Source: Pedobacter sp. FW305-3-2-15-E-R2A2
GTDB taxonomy: Bacteria; Bacteroidota; Bacteroidia; Sphingobacteriales; Sphingobacteriaceae
Length of the DNA stretch: 64,000 bases
Direction: 5' to 3'
NCBI RefSeq assembly: GCF_038446955.1
Contig: NZ_CP151803.1
Span: 4,030,001 to 4,094,000, forward strand
Under the pieces are notes generated by a model, which searched no databases, had not been told where the DNA came from, and saw nothing but the letters and a program-made list of their open reading frames with translations. Shown here piece by piece: positions 44,256 to 52,638 of this stretch (the stretch's first letter is position 1; every line of letters begins with the position of its first letter). The position numbers and the translations under genes were made by a program.

Positions 44256-45058
44256 CCATTATCGTCTCCAGTATCACATTGGTGATCCTCGCGGTATTTA
44301 CTACCCTTTTTTTCCTGGTTTTTGTCAGAAAAAAGAGAATCCTTAACCGAAACAAGGAAGAGCTCAGCCGAAACTTTGAGCGGCAACTTCTGGAAACCAG
44401 GCTGGAGATCCAGGATCAGACCCTAAATAACATCAGTCAGGAGATCCACGATAACTTCGGACAAGTACTGTCCTTTGTAAAGCTATCCCTGAATATTGCC
44501 AAGACGCTCCCGACTCCGGAAAAGGACGAAAAGATTAACGAAAGCACACGGCTCATCGCCGGAGTAATCACCGACTTGAGAGACCTTTCCAAGAGCCTTA
44601 GTTTTGAGCGAATTAAGATTGCCGGACTTTATCAGGTCATCAATGATGAAACCGACCGGCTTAACCGAAGCGGCATTATTCAGACCGAGCTCCAGTTGAC
44701 CGGTCAACCATTTGTCCTGGGCCCACAGACCGACCTGATTCTTTACAGGATGTTTCAGGAAATACTGAACAACACCATAAAGCATTCCGGCTCCAAGTCC
44801 ATGAAAATTATCCTTGGCTATCATGGAGAACTATTTACACTGCACATTAAGGACTTTGGAAATGGCTTTGATAGCAATCAGGTGAAAAAACCGCAAGGTC
44901 TCGGTCTTTCCAACATGAAACAACGCGCTGCGCTTATTGGTGCCAGTGTCGCAATCGACAGTCAGCCGGGTAATGGCTGCTCAGTTAGTATCAGCCTCGA
45001 CCGTAACAATAGCATACTCAATAGCCATGAACAAAATATCCATCGCCCTGGTAGATGA
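44225..45058 (+). CDS. Histidine kinase, NarL-partner (HisKA_3) type
   Basis: A 277-residue kinase with one transmembrane helix (about 10-34) and no periplasmic domain. The dimerisation/phosphoacceptor box is NISQEIHDNFGQVLS with His75; the ATPase domain has the N box EILNNTIKHSG, G1 DFGNGFD and G2 GLGLSNMKQRAALIGA. It overlaps the preceding membrane gene by 31 bases and the response regulator by 32. The cognate regulator is the next gene. Confidence 0.92.
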   Translation: MEKADEDIILAIIVSSITLVILAVFTTLFFLVFVRKKRILNRNKEELSRNFERQLLETRLEIQDQTLNNISQEIHDNFGQVLSFVKLSLNIAKTLPTPEKDEKINESTRLIAGVITDLRDLSKSLSFERIKIAGLYQVINDETDRLNRSGIIQTELQLTGQPFVLGPQTDLILYRMFQEILNNTIKHSGSKSMKIILGYHGELFTLHIKDFGNGFDSNQVKKPQGLGLSNMKQRAALIGASVAIDSQPGNGCSVSISLDRNNSILNSHEQNIHRPGR

Positions 45059-45659
45059 CCACCAGCTTTTTAGAAAAGGTATTGCATCCCTCATCGAGAC
45101 ATTTTCGGACTATGAGGTGATTTTTGATGTGGGTAGCGGAGAAGAACTCTTCGAACGATTATCTTCCAAACAACAACCCCGAATCATTCTATTGGATATG
45201 AATATGCCGGTTATGAATGGACTACAGGTCGCAAGCAGGATTCAGAAGGAATACCCCGGTATTGCCGTTATCATTCTTTCGATGGTAGAAGATGCAGACA
45301 CTGTCCTATCCGTGATAAAAAAAGGAATTAAGGGATACCTCCTTAAAGATTCCGATCCATCAGCCTTCAGAAATGCACTGGATTCAGTCGCCACCGACGA
45401 AGTTTATTTCCCATCGTTTGTCATGCGCTACATGTCCGACCGATATTGCAGCAATACCGAAATCAAGCTCAGTGAGCGTGAACTTGAATTCTTAAAACTG
45501 GCCAGCTCAGAACTTACCTACAAGGAGATTGCAGACCAAATGTTCCTGAGTCAACGTACGATAGATGGATATCGTGACAGCTTGTTCCTAAAACTCCAGG
45601 TAAAGAATCGGGTTGGTCTGGTATTATACGCTATCAAACACAAGATCGTAGAAATCTAA
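45027..45659 (+). CDS. Response regulator, NarL/FixJ type
   Basis: A 210-residue regulator. Receiver domain with the acidic pair in LVDDHQLFRKG, phosphoacceptor Asp57 (ILLDMNMPVMNG) and Lys in YLLKDSDP; then a LuxR-type helix-turn-helix, LSERELEFLKLASSELTYKEIADQMFLS (core LTYKEIADQMFLS) and QRTIDGYRDSLFLKL. The start is ATG 45027: the receiver domain begins there, and the frame upstream of it runs within the kinase gene. The DNA target may be the repeated AAACACCC site before the operon. Confidence 0.94.
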   Translation: MNKISIALVDDHQLFRKGIASLIETFSDYEVIFDVGSGEELFERLSSKQQPRIILLDMNMPVMNGLQVASRIQKEYPGIAVIILSMVEDADTVLSVIKKGIKGYLLKDSDPSAFRNALDSVATDEVYFPSFVMRYMSDRYCSNTEIKLSERELEFLKLASSELTYKEIADQMFLSQRTIDGYRDSLFLKLQVKNRVGLVLYAIKHKIVEI

Positions 45660-45734
45660 TGTTCCTTAACAAAGTAAAAGCTGAAAAAAAAATCTTATTA
45701 TGCCCTCCCTGGGAAACAATCCCAATTTTAACCG

Positions 45735-46523
45735 ATGAATTTAAACATAAAAGAAGAGCCACTAGATCTTGGCTTCCCTAATCCTGAAATAAAAGGTATT
45801 CCTACCCTGTTTATCGGCAAAATTATCCTCGGACAAGAGGAATTAGAAAAACTGGAAAGTAAAATACCCCGCGAATTATACTTCTTTGGCGCAGTGGTAA
45901 AAACAGGAGAAGTACATTTTAAATATGGTGAATTAAAGAGACTGGAACTGATGCTGGTAGAGAAAAATCTGGAAACCAAAGAAAGTATCCAGTATCATCT
46001 GACTCAGCACAACACCATTATGTATAAAATCACCTCAGATAAAACTGACGACTATGAATGCGTAGATATGTTGAAGAAAAAAGACATCCTTTACCTGCAC
46101 CGGGCACCCAAATGGAAAGCCTCAGAAGCCAGCATTCCAAAGTATAAAGAAAAACTATTTTACTTTTCGACACAATTCTACATCCCTGAAAACAACACCA
46201 ATAGAGAACATCTGGGTTGGGATGAAACGCTGTATGTATTTTTATATGCTACGGAAACCGACAAGCTTTTGGTCGAGGTTTTTATACAGGATACTTCCGG
46301 GCAAACGGCCGAAGACCATTATCGATTGGAAGATATGATGGCTGAATTTGATGCCAGCTATAACAACCCCGACAAAGTGCATCAGCTGCTTAAAAAAGGA
46401 GATAAATACTTCCATGAATATGTGATGGAACACAAAAGAACAAACCGCCAAACCCTGGAAAGCTTACTGACTTTTGCTAAAACAAAAAAGATGGCAACTG
46501 AAATCACAAAACGATTAAAGTAA
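45735..46523 (+). CDS. Protein of unknown function
   Basis: A 262-residue cytoplasmic protein without signal or membrane segment, rich in Lys and Glu. It opens MNLNIKEEPLDLGFPNPEI and contains DILYLHRAPKWKASEASIPKYKEKL (core YLHRAPKWKASEA) and a helical C-terminus (VMEHKRTNRQTLESLLTFAKTKKM, core HKRTNRQTLESLLT). I do not recognise a family. It follows the response regulator by 75 bases on the same strand but is probably separate. Confidence 0.65.
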   Translation: MNLNIKEEPLDLGFPNPEIKGIPTLFIGKIILGQEELEKLESKIPRELYFFGAVVKTGEVHFKYGELKRLELMLVEKNLETKESIQYHLTQHNTIMYKITSDKTDDYECVDMLKKKDILYLHRAPKWKASEASIPKYKEKLFYFSTQFYIPENNTNREHLGWDETLYVFLYATETDKLLVEVFIQDTSGQTAEDHYRLEDMMAEFDASYNNPDKVHQLLKKGDKYFHEYVMEHKRTNRQTLESLLTFAKTKKMATEITKRLK

Positions 46524-46642
46524 CCTGTTACCAGGCTGTTATTCCAATAATTCAGGCTTAAAATACGCATACGGCTATTGCTTTATACGTAAATAATTGT
46601 TATTATTGAATTAATTAGAACCCTATACTAAACGCTCTCATT

Positions 46643-48553
46643 ATGGAAAATCAAAATTCAGCCAGCCTTGGCTGTACGCATTGTGCATGCAACAACCCCA
46701 TGTGGAACATCCTCGAAGAGGAATTATTTCATCCCGAAAAAATCTTAAAAACTGCAGAAGGATTAACCCATCAGGTCGTCCCGGAAGCTTTGTCGCTGGT
46801 CATTTCAGGTGGTACCATCAGACCGCTTACGGATGGAAGAATGGATACAGTCGAAGCGATCGGCATTCACGATGGTAAAGTCATCGCTACCGGCAGCAAA
46901 ACCGCAGTAGAAGCAGAAATGCTTAAACAAGGAATCGTTTTCAAATTTAAACAGCTCCGGGACTATGAAGTCCTGCTCCCTGGATTTATAGACCCGCATG
47001 TTCATATCGTACCGACTGCCCTGCTGATGGGATGGCTGGATTTGAGCAGGTTCGATAACCAGAAATTAAAACCAGAATATACACCAGATACGATTGGCTC
47101 CATCATCAAAAAGGAACGGAATGGCCCCAACAAAGAGAAATACGACAAAGGAGCCTGGTTATTGGGTAAAGGAGCCGATCCGGCATTGATGCCTTTCGTA
47201 TACGATCCCAATGCGGCGAACAACATCGGCCTGACCACTTTTACCTGCGATTCATTAGACGAAATCGTCAATGATGTACCCCTGCTGATGCTCAGCGCCT
47301 CTATGCATACCGCTTATGTAAACACCAAGGCCCTAAAGCTTACCTATGATCATACGCCAGACATCAGCGACAAAATGACTTTCGAGGAATATAAAGCAAG
47401 TAACCACGGACAACTGCAGGAAGGTGTTGGAATGGAACCCGCTTTGAAGACCATTCCGCTAACACAACTTTCAGAAATGGTGATTGGTTGTTTTTCTCAT
47501 CTGAAAGCATTTATCGCTGAAGCAAATAAACGTGGAAATACCTTCCTCTATGATGCAGGAATGAATGATGCGTTCAAAAGCCTGCTCAAGATCTACCTTC
47601 ATTTTTACCCGAATAACATCCGGATTGGTGCGGCAAAGATGTGCAGTTCACAAAAAGATGCCGATAAACTAACGCCATATGAACCGGTTACCGAATACTC
47701 AGATATTTACTATGGGAATGCAAAAATCATCTCGGATGGTTCTAACCAGGGTTTAACAGGCTACCAGTCTGAACATTATTGCTGCCTGCCGGATTCTAAA
47801 GGAAAATTTAATTTTACAACAGACCAGGATCCTGAACCTGTCGAAGTTCCGGCGCCCTACAGAGCACTCCTGAATACCATTGCCATAAAATGGGGCTGGC
47901 CACTCATGACCCATGCAAACGGAGATGAGGCCATCAACTTTACCATCAAGGTATATGAAGAGGTGATCAAAAACCAAACTGGCAGCCCGGTAAGACACCG
48001 GATAGAACATGCCTCCTTGCTTTCAGATCAAAACATTAAGGACATGAAAAGACTGGAAATTCTGCCAAGTTTCCTGATCGGACATGTTGGGTACTGGGGT
48101 TACGCTTTCCGTACCGCCATATTTGACGAAAAAGCCGAAATTCTGGACCGTTGCAAATCTGCACTTGATGCGGGTTTAAGGATCTCCCTGCATACCGATT
48201 GTGAGGTGACCCAGCTTGGCCCCTTACGCATGATGGAACAATCGATTACCAGAATCATGGAAGCAGCTCCTGGCAATCCTGAGGATCATGTCCTGAATGC
48301 GGCAGAATGTATCAGTCCGGAGCAAGCCCTGCGTGCGGTAACCACCGATGCGGCTTACCATTGCTATGCGGAAAAATGGGTAGGCAGTTTGGCAGTCGGC
48401 CATTTCTCAGATTTTGTCATCCTCAAACAAGACCCGCTCCATCTGCCATCGAATTACATGAAGATGCGTGATATCGAAGTCCTGGAAACCTGGAAAGGGG
48501 GAGTAATGGTTCATCAACTTTCTGTTCCCGAACCGGTTTTAAATAACGCTTAA
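46643..48553 (+). CDS. Amidohydrolase, YtcJ-like
   Basis: A 636-residue metal-dependent hydrolase of the amidohydrolase superfamily, YtcJ/AepA-like branch with a large insertion. Metal ligands are visible as HVH in GFIDPHVHIV, His in MTHANGDEA, RHRIEHAS with its His, and a late Asp in LHTDCEV. The C-terminal part SLAVGHFSDFVILKQDPL is the usual composite beta-sandwich. An N-terminal cysteine cluster, CTHCAC (11-16), precedes the enzyme domain and is not usual in the family. Substrate unknown. A bidirectional terminator follows. Confidence 0.88.
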   Translation: MENQNSASLGCTHCACNNPMWNILEEELFHPEKILKTAEGLTHQVVPEALSLVISGGTIRPLTDGRMDTVEAIGIHDGKVIATGSKTAVEAEMLKQGIVFKFKQLRDYEVLLPGFIDPHVHIVPTALLMGWLDLSRFDNQKLKPEYTPDTIGSIIKKERNGPNKEKYDKGAWLLGKGADPALMPFVYDPNAANNIGLTTFTCDSLDEIVNDVPLLMLSASMHTAYVNTKALKLTYDHTPDISDKMTFEEYKASNHGQLQEGVGMEPALKTIPLTQLSEMVIGCFSHLKAFIAEANKRGNTFLYDAGMNDAFKSLLKIYLHFYPNNIRIGAAKMCSSQKDADKLTPYEPVTEYSDIYYGNAKIISDGSNQGLTGYQSEHYCCLPDSKGKFNFTTDQDPEPVEVPAPYRALLNTIAIKWGWPLMTHANGDEAINFTIKVYEEVIKNQTGSPVRHRIEHASLLSDQNIKDMKRLEILPSFLIGHVGYWGYAFRTAIFDEKAEILDRCKSALDAGLRISLHTDCEVTQLGPLRMMEQSITRIMEAAPGNPEDHVLNAAECISPEQALRAVTTDAAYHCYAEKWVGSLAVGHFSDFVILKQDPLHLPSNYMKMRDIEVLETWKGGVMVHQLSVPEPVLNNA

Positions 48554-48561
48554 CACGTATA

Positions 48562-48607
48562 AAAAAGGTCTATCCTTGCTAAAAACAGCAAATGGATAGA
48601 CCTTTTT
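48562..48607. terminator. Bidirectional terminator
   Basis: A perfect 14-bp inverted repeat, AAAAAGGTCTATCC (48562-48575) and GGATAGACCTTTTT (48594-48607), with an 18-base loop, between the converging amidohydrolase and outer-membrane protein genes. Confidence 0.85.
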
Positions 48608-48608
48608 A

Positions 48609-51005
48609 TCAGTTTGCCCTGTTGTTTTCCGCCTGTCCTGTCGCCTTATTTTTGTAACTGCTGTTTTTCAGTTTCCCAAAACTGTAGCTGGCCATCAGTC
48701 TGAAATAGTTGTTGTTATAGGTTCTGTCGTAGAAGATATCGGTTTGCCCAACGCTGTAATTTCCGGAACTATTTGTTTGATGAAAAATATCGTTTGCCAG
48801 AAACTTCAACTTCAGTGCGCCTTTGAAAAGGTCTTTATCAATACCTATACTAATAGAAGACCGGCTTCGGTCCTGGTACAGTCCGGAAGAGCGGTCTCCA
48901 AGATACCAGGCCAATAGCTGTAATTTAAACAGGTCTTTCACATTAAAGGTATTATTGGAATACAAATACCACTGCGGCCTTGAAGGCTGAGATACAAAGA
49001 AAAACTGATCGTCTATCATTTTGATATAGCTCAGGTTAACGGTATTTATGGCGGTCCAGAATCCGACAGCTGTCGAGACCGAAAGCGCTGCGAAATAAGC
49101 ATGACTTTTATCAAGATTGATGCCTTTTAAAACATAACTGTTTGGTGTACTGCCTCTCAAAGCAGCGGCACTCAGTGGGTCTATCACATAGTTGTAGCCT
49201 ACCCTCAGGTCGATTTTCCGGTAATTTGCGCCCAATTCGAAAGCATGGACTTTCTCTGGCTGCAGGTTGGGATTACCTTCTATGGTGGTAAAAGGATCCT
49301 GATAAATTACAAAGGGATTTAATGCCTGATACCTCGGCCGGGTAATCCTCGACACATAGGCGGCACTCAATTTAAGCCGCTCAGTAATCATCCTGCTGAG
49401 CAAGAGGTTCGGAAAGAGATTAAAATAATGGTCCCTGATCACCTGGCCTCCGGCCACACTTGTATTTAACACATAATCGGTCCACTCTCCCCTGAAGCCT
49501 ATTCCAAAGTTCGTCTTGCCCATGATCAAACCGCTGTAATTGAGGTAAGCAGCGGGGATTTTTTCCCTGTATTCAAAATCACTGGACAAGTTTTCATCTG
49601 GCTTAAAATCTCCACCATGATCTGCTATCAGGAAATTTGTACCCGAATTGGTATTTACGTAGCTGAATTTAAGTCCAAACTCCAGCTTCTCTCTGCTACG
49701 GAAGACTTTGGTATAATCTGCCTGGGTACTGGAAATCGAAATCTGATGCTCCATATCATTTTTTATGGCCCTGAAACCATCTGCTCCATCAATCAGACTC
49801 CGTTCATCAATGAGGTCATTGATGTCGGCATGAAAATCAGAATACTGACTGCCGATAAATAACACGGAACCCAGAGTATCTATCGTCTGGTTATAATTAA
49901 GGGTAAAGGATTGGTTTAACCGCTGTTCGTTCTTTTTGAGATCACTGGTATAAAAGCGTGTTCCTTCCCTGGTGGTAATGCTGTTTTTGCTGTCCTGACT
50001 CCCCCCCTGTTTTTCTAAATTCCCGCTATAGCCCAAAGAAACGTTTTTGTCTTTACTGATATTGTACTGGACGCCCAATCCAAAGTTGGAGAAGTTACGG
50101 AGTTTACGCCTCCAGTTTGTGGTTAATTCCGATCGCAGGTAATCTTCTTCAGCAGGCCTGGTCCTGGTGGTGTAGAGCCGCTCCCGGTTCTTTCCCTGAA
50201 ACAGCCCGTAATTCCCTACCACTGCAAGCTTTCCTTTGTTGTAGTTGAAGTCAAACATGGTATTGGTATTCAATCCGGCAAACTTAGATACTGTAACCTG
50301 CTGACTAACAGATCCGAGCACCCCCATCTCTGTATTGACCTTGGTAATGATATTAATGACCGACTTTCCTTCTGCATCATATCTTGAAGAAGGATTGGAA
50401 ATGATTTCAATCTTTTCTATCTGCGAGGCCGGAATCGCAGACATCCGCTCGGAAGTAATGAGCCTGCCATTGAGGTAAATGCTGGCCTCGCCCTTGCCTG
50501 CCACAGCAATCTGCCCGTCATTGATGATGACATTGGGAGCCTTGCTGAGGATCTCCGTTAAGGAACCGCTATTTGCAAGGATGGTATTGGCCACCTTCAC
50601 TTCCAGGTTGCCGTTTGCCAGAGACCTGGTTAATGGCACTTGAGCACTGATCTGTACCTCGTTCAACTGAACAGAAGGTGCTTTAACGATGATGGTTCCC
50701 AAATCAATATGCGCCGCGCCTTTGTATTTTATGATGATCAGGGTATCGGCAAAAAGCAAGGAGGTCAGTTTCAAAGTCAGTTCTTTCTGATGGAGATCCG
50801 ACAACTCAAAGCTGCCATTCAGGAAACTAATCCCCTTCACAAAAGCAGGATCTTCAGGGGAACGGAGCAATGCATTTCCCATCAGGGGCTCCTGTTTTGA
50901 ATCGACTATCTTTGCAGAAATGCTTCGGATATGTTGGCCTTTTAATTTTAGGGAATGGAAGAGTAAAGTCGACAGACTAAGGAATGCGATGAGCAGGGTT
51001 TTCAT
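48609..51005 (-). CDS. Outer-membrane beta-barrel protein (TonB-receptor-like, OMP_b-brl_3 type)
   Basis: A 798-residue outer-membrane protein. A signal peptide (MKTLLIAFLSLSTLLF...) is followed by a carboxypeptidase-regulatory-like domain (AKIVDSKQEPLMGNALL, FLNGSFELSDL), a plug-like region with LTEILSKAPNVIIND, IYLNGRLI, and IEKIEIISNPSSRYDAEGKSVINIITK (core NPSSRYDAEGKSVINI), then a long barrel with LNPFVIYQDPFTTIEGNPNLQPEK (core EGNPNLQPE). This is the Bacteroidota family 14 beta-strand branch rather than SusC. The double-glycine-leader peptide gene lies 168 bases upstream on the same strand, with a hairpin between, so a shared role is possible. Confidence 0.9.
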   Translation of the reverse strand: MKTLLIAFLSLSTLLFHSLKLKGQHIRSISAKIVDSKQEPLMGNALLRSPEDPAFVKGISFLNGSFELSDLHQKELTLKLTSLLFADTLIIIKYKGAAHIDLGTIIVKAPSVQLNEVQISAQVPLTRSLANGNLEVKVANTILANSGSLTEILSKAPNVIINDGQIAVAGKGEASIYLNGRLITSERMSAIPASQIEKIEIISNPSSRYDAEGKSVINIITKVNTEMGVLGSVSQQVTVSKFAGLNTNTMFDFNYNKGKLAVVGNYGLFQGKNRERLYTTRTRPAEEDYLRSELTTNWRRKLRNFSNFGLGVQYNISKDKNVSLGYSGNLEKQGGSQDSKNSITTREGTRFYTSDLKKNEQRLNQSFTLNYNQTIDTLGSVLFIGSQYSDFHADINDLIDERSLIDGADGFRAIKNDMEHQISISSTQADYTKVFRSREKLEFGLKFSYVNTNSGTNFLIADHGGDFKPDENLSSDFEYREKIPAAYLNYSGLIMGKTNFGIGFRGEWTDYVLNTSVAGGQVIRDHYFNLFPNLLLSRMITERLKLSAAYVSRITRPRYQALNPFVIYQDPFTTIEGNPNLQPEKVHAFELGANYRKIDLRVGYNYVIDPLSAAALRGSTPNSYVLKGINLDKSHAYFAALSVSTAVGFWTAINTVNLSYIKMIDDQFFFVSQPSRPQWYLYSNNTFNVKDLFKLQLLAWYLGDRSSGLYQDRSRSSISIGIDKDLFKGALKLKFLANDIFHQTNSSGNYSVGQTDIFYDRTYNNNYFRLMASYSFGKLKNSSYKNKATGQAENNRAN

Positions 51006-51108
51006 TTGTGAATAGGATTTGGTTTCTCTTTTTCACAAATGTCTGCAGCAGGTTCCGGCAAGAGGTGCAGGAAACAGAAATCAGGAGTGCGGATTTATAA
51101 ATTAACAC

Positions 51109-51145
51109 AAAAAGGGCCTTCAATACAATATAAAAAGCCCCTTTT
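51109..51145 (-). terminator. Hairpin after the peptide gene
   Basis: On the minus strand AAAAGGGGCTT pairs with AAGGCCCTTTTT (51145-51109) with one mismatch and a 15-base loop, ending in T5. It would end or weaken the peptide transcript before the outer-membrane protein gene. The rest of 51006-51173 holds nothing recognisable. Confidence 0.5.
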
Positions 51146-51173
51146 GCTTAAAGTAGTCCTTCAGAACAGCAGC

Positions 51174-51362
51174 CTATTTCGCCACCTGTGCAGCAGCGCC
51201 GATCAAAACTCCGCCGATTAATATCGGTGCAACGTCACTAATCCGTTTATGTGCCGAAGTCTCATTTTCATCTTCTGGATTTGAATTGCCGCCCATAATT
51301 TTTGAAAGATCAGCCTTGGTTAAAGCGCCCTGAATTTGAGTTTTAGAATGTTGAGTTTTCAT
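51174..51362 (-). CDS. Double-glycine-leader peptide, bacteriocin-like natural product precursor
   Basis: A 62-residue peptide. Residues 1-25 form a leader ending in LTKADLSKIMGG (GG at 24-25), the pattern recognised by C39-peptidase ABC exporters and seen in the GG-leader natural product precursors of Bacteroidota. The predicted 37-residue core starts NSNPEDENETS, is charged at first, and ends in a hydrophobic, glycine-rich stretch (APILIGGVLIGAAAQVAK), as in pore-forming bacteriocins. There is no Cys, so no lanthionine or disulfide. No C39 exporter or immunity gene is beside it. The membrane-sensor AraC gene lies upstream and an outer-membrane barrel gene downstream on the same strand. Confidence 0.75.
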   Translation of the reverse strand: MKTQHSKTQIQGALTKADLSKIMGGNSNPEDENETSAHKRISDVAPILIGGVLIGAAAQVAK

Positions 51363-51456
51363 ATATTTAAAATTTTAGCTTTGAGCCAAAATAAGAAATA
51401 TTATTTTTTCAATCAAATATCAATAAAATCAAAATAAGACATTTAATCCTACATAA

Positions 51457-52518
51457 TTACTTTTTCAACGTATTCTGCTGATAATTCAAGGGCGTAGTTC
51501 CTGTAAATTTCTTAAAAGCAGCAAAGAAAGTCGACTTCGCGTTAAAACCGACCTCGTAACCTATAGATTCCAGGGTAAGTCTATGGTCTGTTGAAATGAT
51601 CCTGCAAGCCTCTTTGATCCGGAACTCATTCACAAAGGTGGTGAAGTTTTTTCCGAGGTTATCATTCAAAAACTGCGACAATTGATGACTGGTCACATTG
51701 ATTCCTTTTGACAAATCCCCTATTTTTAAATCCGGATTTCGGTAAACGGTCTGCTCGTTCATGAGCTTTTCCAGCTTCCCAAGTAAAACTCCTGCATCCT
51801 GGTCATTCAGTTTTTTACCTGAATATTTATTCGGAGCGAGCAGAAACAAATCGTCGGTCTTCTTGCGGTATAAAAGTACAGAGATAATCAGGTATAAAAT
51901 GAGAGAAAAACCAATGGAACCACTGATATAGGAGGAAAACGGCGCCCGGATCAGACTTAAAAAAAAAGTAATAAAGATCACTACATTTCCAACATAAATC
52001 ATAAGCAGCCAGATCTCAGCAGCATTCAGCTGATGCCCTTTTGTAAACAGATTTTTCAGTATACCTTTCATCACAAAGGAAGAAATGAGCACATAAATAA
52101 GCCATTGCAAATAAATGATCTTGCTAAAATATTGATTCCAGAGCCAGGAATAGTTTTCATAGGGATAAGCAATACCTGCAACGAGTACGAGGAGAAACAA
52201 GGAAGCAATCATCCATTTCCAGGATTTGGGCATGACTTCCAATCCCTGAACGGCGGATTTCAGAAAACAATACAGGAAAGGGCCGATAAAAAAGCAGGCG
52301 GAAAGACCAATCTGCAGGTAAATCTTCGGAAGCGTCCCATCAAAATATAAAAAAACAGATTTCCCAATCCGCACACTTAAAGCAAACAACAATGCGCCAA
52401 GAAAATAACTGCTCAGGTACTTCTTACGGGTAAACAAGAAAAAATACAAGCTCAGGATTAACCCGTTAAATGCTCCTAAAGCACTAAAAAAAAACAAAAG
52501 TTCCTTACCGACGTTCAT
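51457..52518 (-). CDS. Membrane-bound AraC-family regulator
   Basis: A 353-residue protein: seven or so transmembrane segments in the first 230 residues (MNVGKELLFFFSALGAFNGLI... to ILYLIISVLLY, given as ends), then a cytoplasmic AraC helix-turn-helix domain with VTSHQLSQFLNDNLGKNF and LESIGYEVGFNAKSTFFAAFKKFTGTTPLNY (core YEVGFNAKSTFFAAFKKF). Such proteins sense a membrane or extracellular signal. The frame is open to 52587, but the -7 element at 52545-52552 lies inside that extension, so ATG 52518 is the start. It is 94 bases upstream of the GG-leader peptide on the same strand and may control it. Confidence 0.88.
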   Translation of the reverse strand: MNVGKELLFFFSALGAFNGLILSLYFFLFTRKKYLSSYFLGALLFALSVRIGKSVFLYFDGTLPKIYLQIGLSACFFIGPFLYCFLKSAVQGLEVMPKSWKWMIASLFLLVLVAGIAYPYENYSWLWNQYFSKIIYLQWLIYVLISSFVMKGILKNLFTKGHQLNAAEIWLLMIYVGNVVIFITFFLSLIRAPFSSYISGSIGFSLILYLIISVLLYRKKTDDLFLLAPNKYSGKKLNDQDAGVLLGKLEKLMNEQTVYRNPDLKIGDLSKGINVTSHQLSQFLNDNLGKNFTTFVNEFRIKEACRIISTDHRLTLESIGYEVGFNAKSTFFAAFKKFTGTTPLNYQQNTLKK

Positions 52519-52544
52519 AAAATGGTTTAGAGGTTGAGGCTGAT

Positions 52545-52552
52545 CAAAGGTA
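52545..52552 (-). promoter_or_regulatory. -7 element of the membrane AraC gene
   Basis: Minus strand TACCTTTG (52552-52545), an exact TAnnTTTG, 27 bases before ATG 52518. It fixes the start codon of the gene, because the longer frame would begin upstream of the promoter. No clear -33 box at the usual distance. Confidence 0.55.
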
Positions 52553-52638
52553 CTGCAAATGGCTTTAAAATTGACACTGATCTGCATTTTAAGAAAAGAT
52601 TAAAGTGCTAACTTTAAGGATCAATTTTAATCATTCAG

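Noticed and set aside
44937..45026. Longer N-terminus for the NarL-type regulator
   Set aside because: The extra 30 residues are the kinase coding sequence read in another frame; the receiver domain begins at ATG 45027.
52519..52587. Longer N-terminus for the membrane AraC protein
   Set aside because: An exact TACCTTTG promoter box lies inside the extension, and the first membrane segment starts right after ATG 52518.
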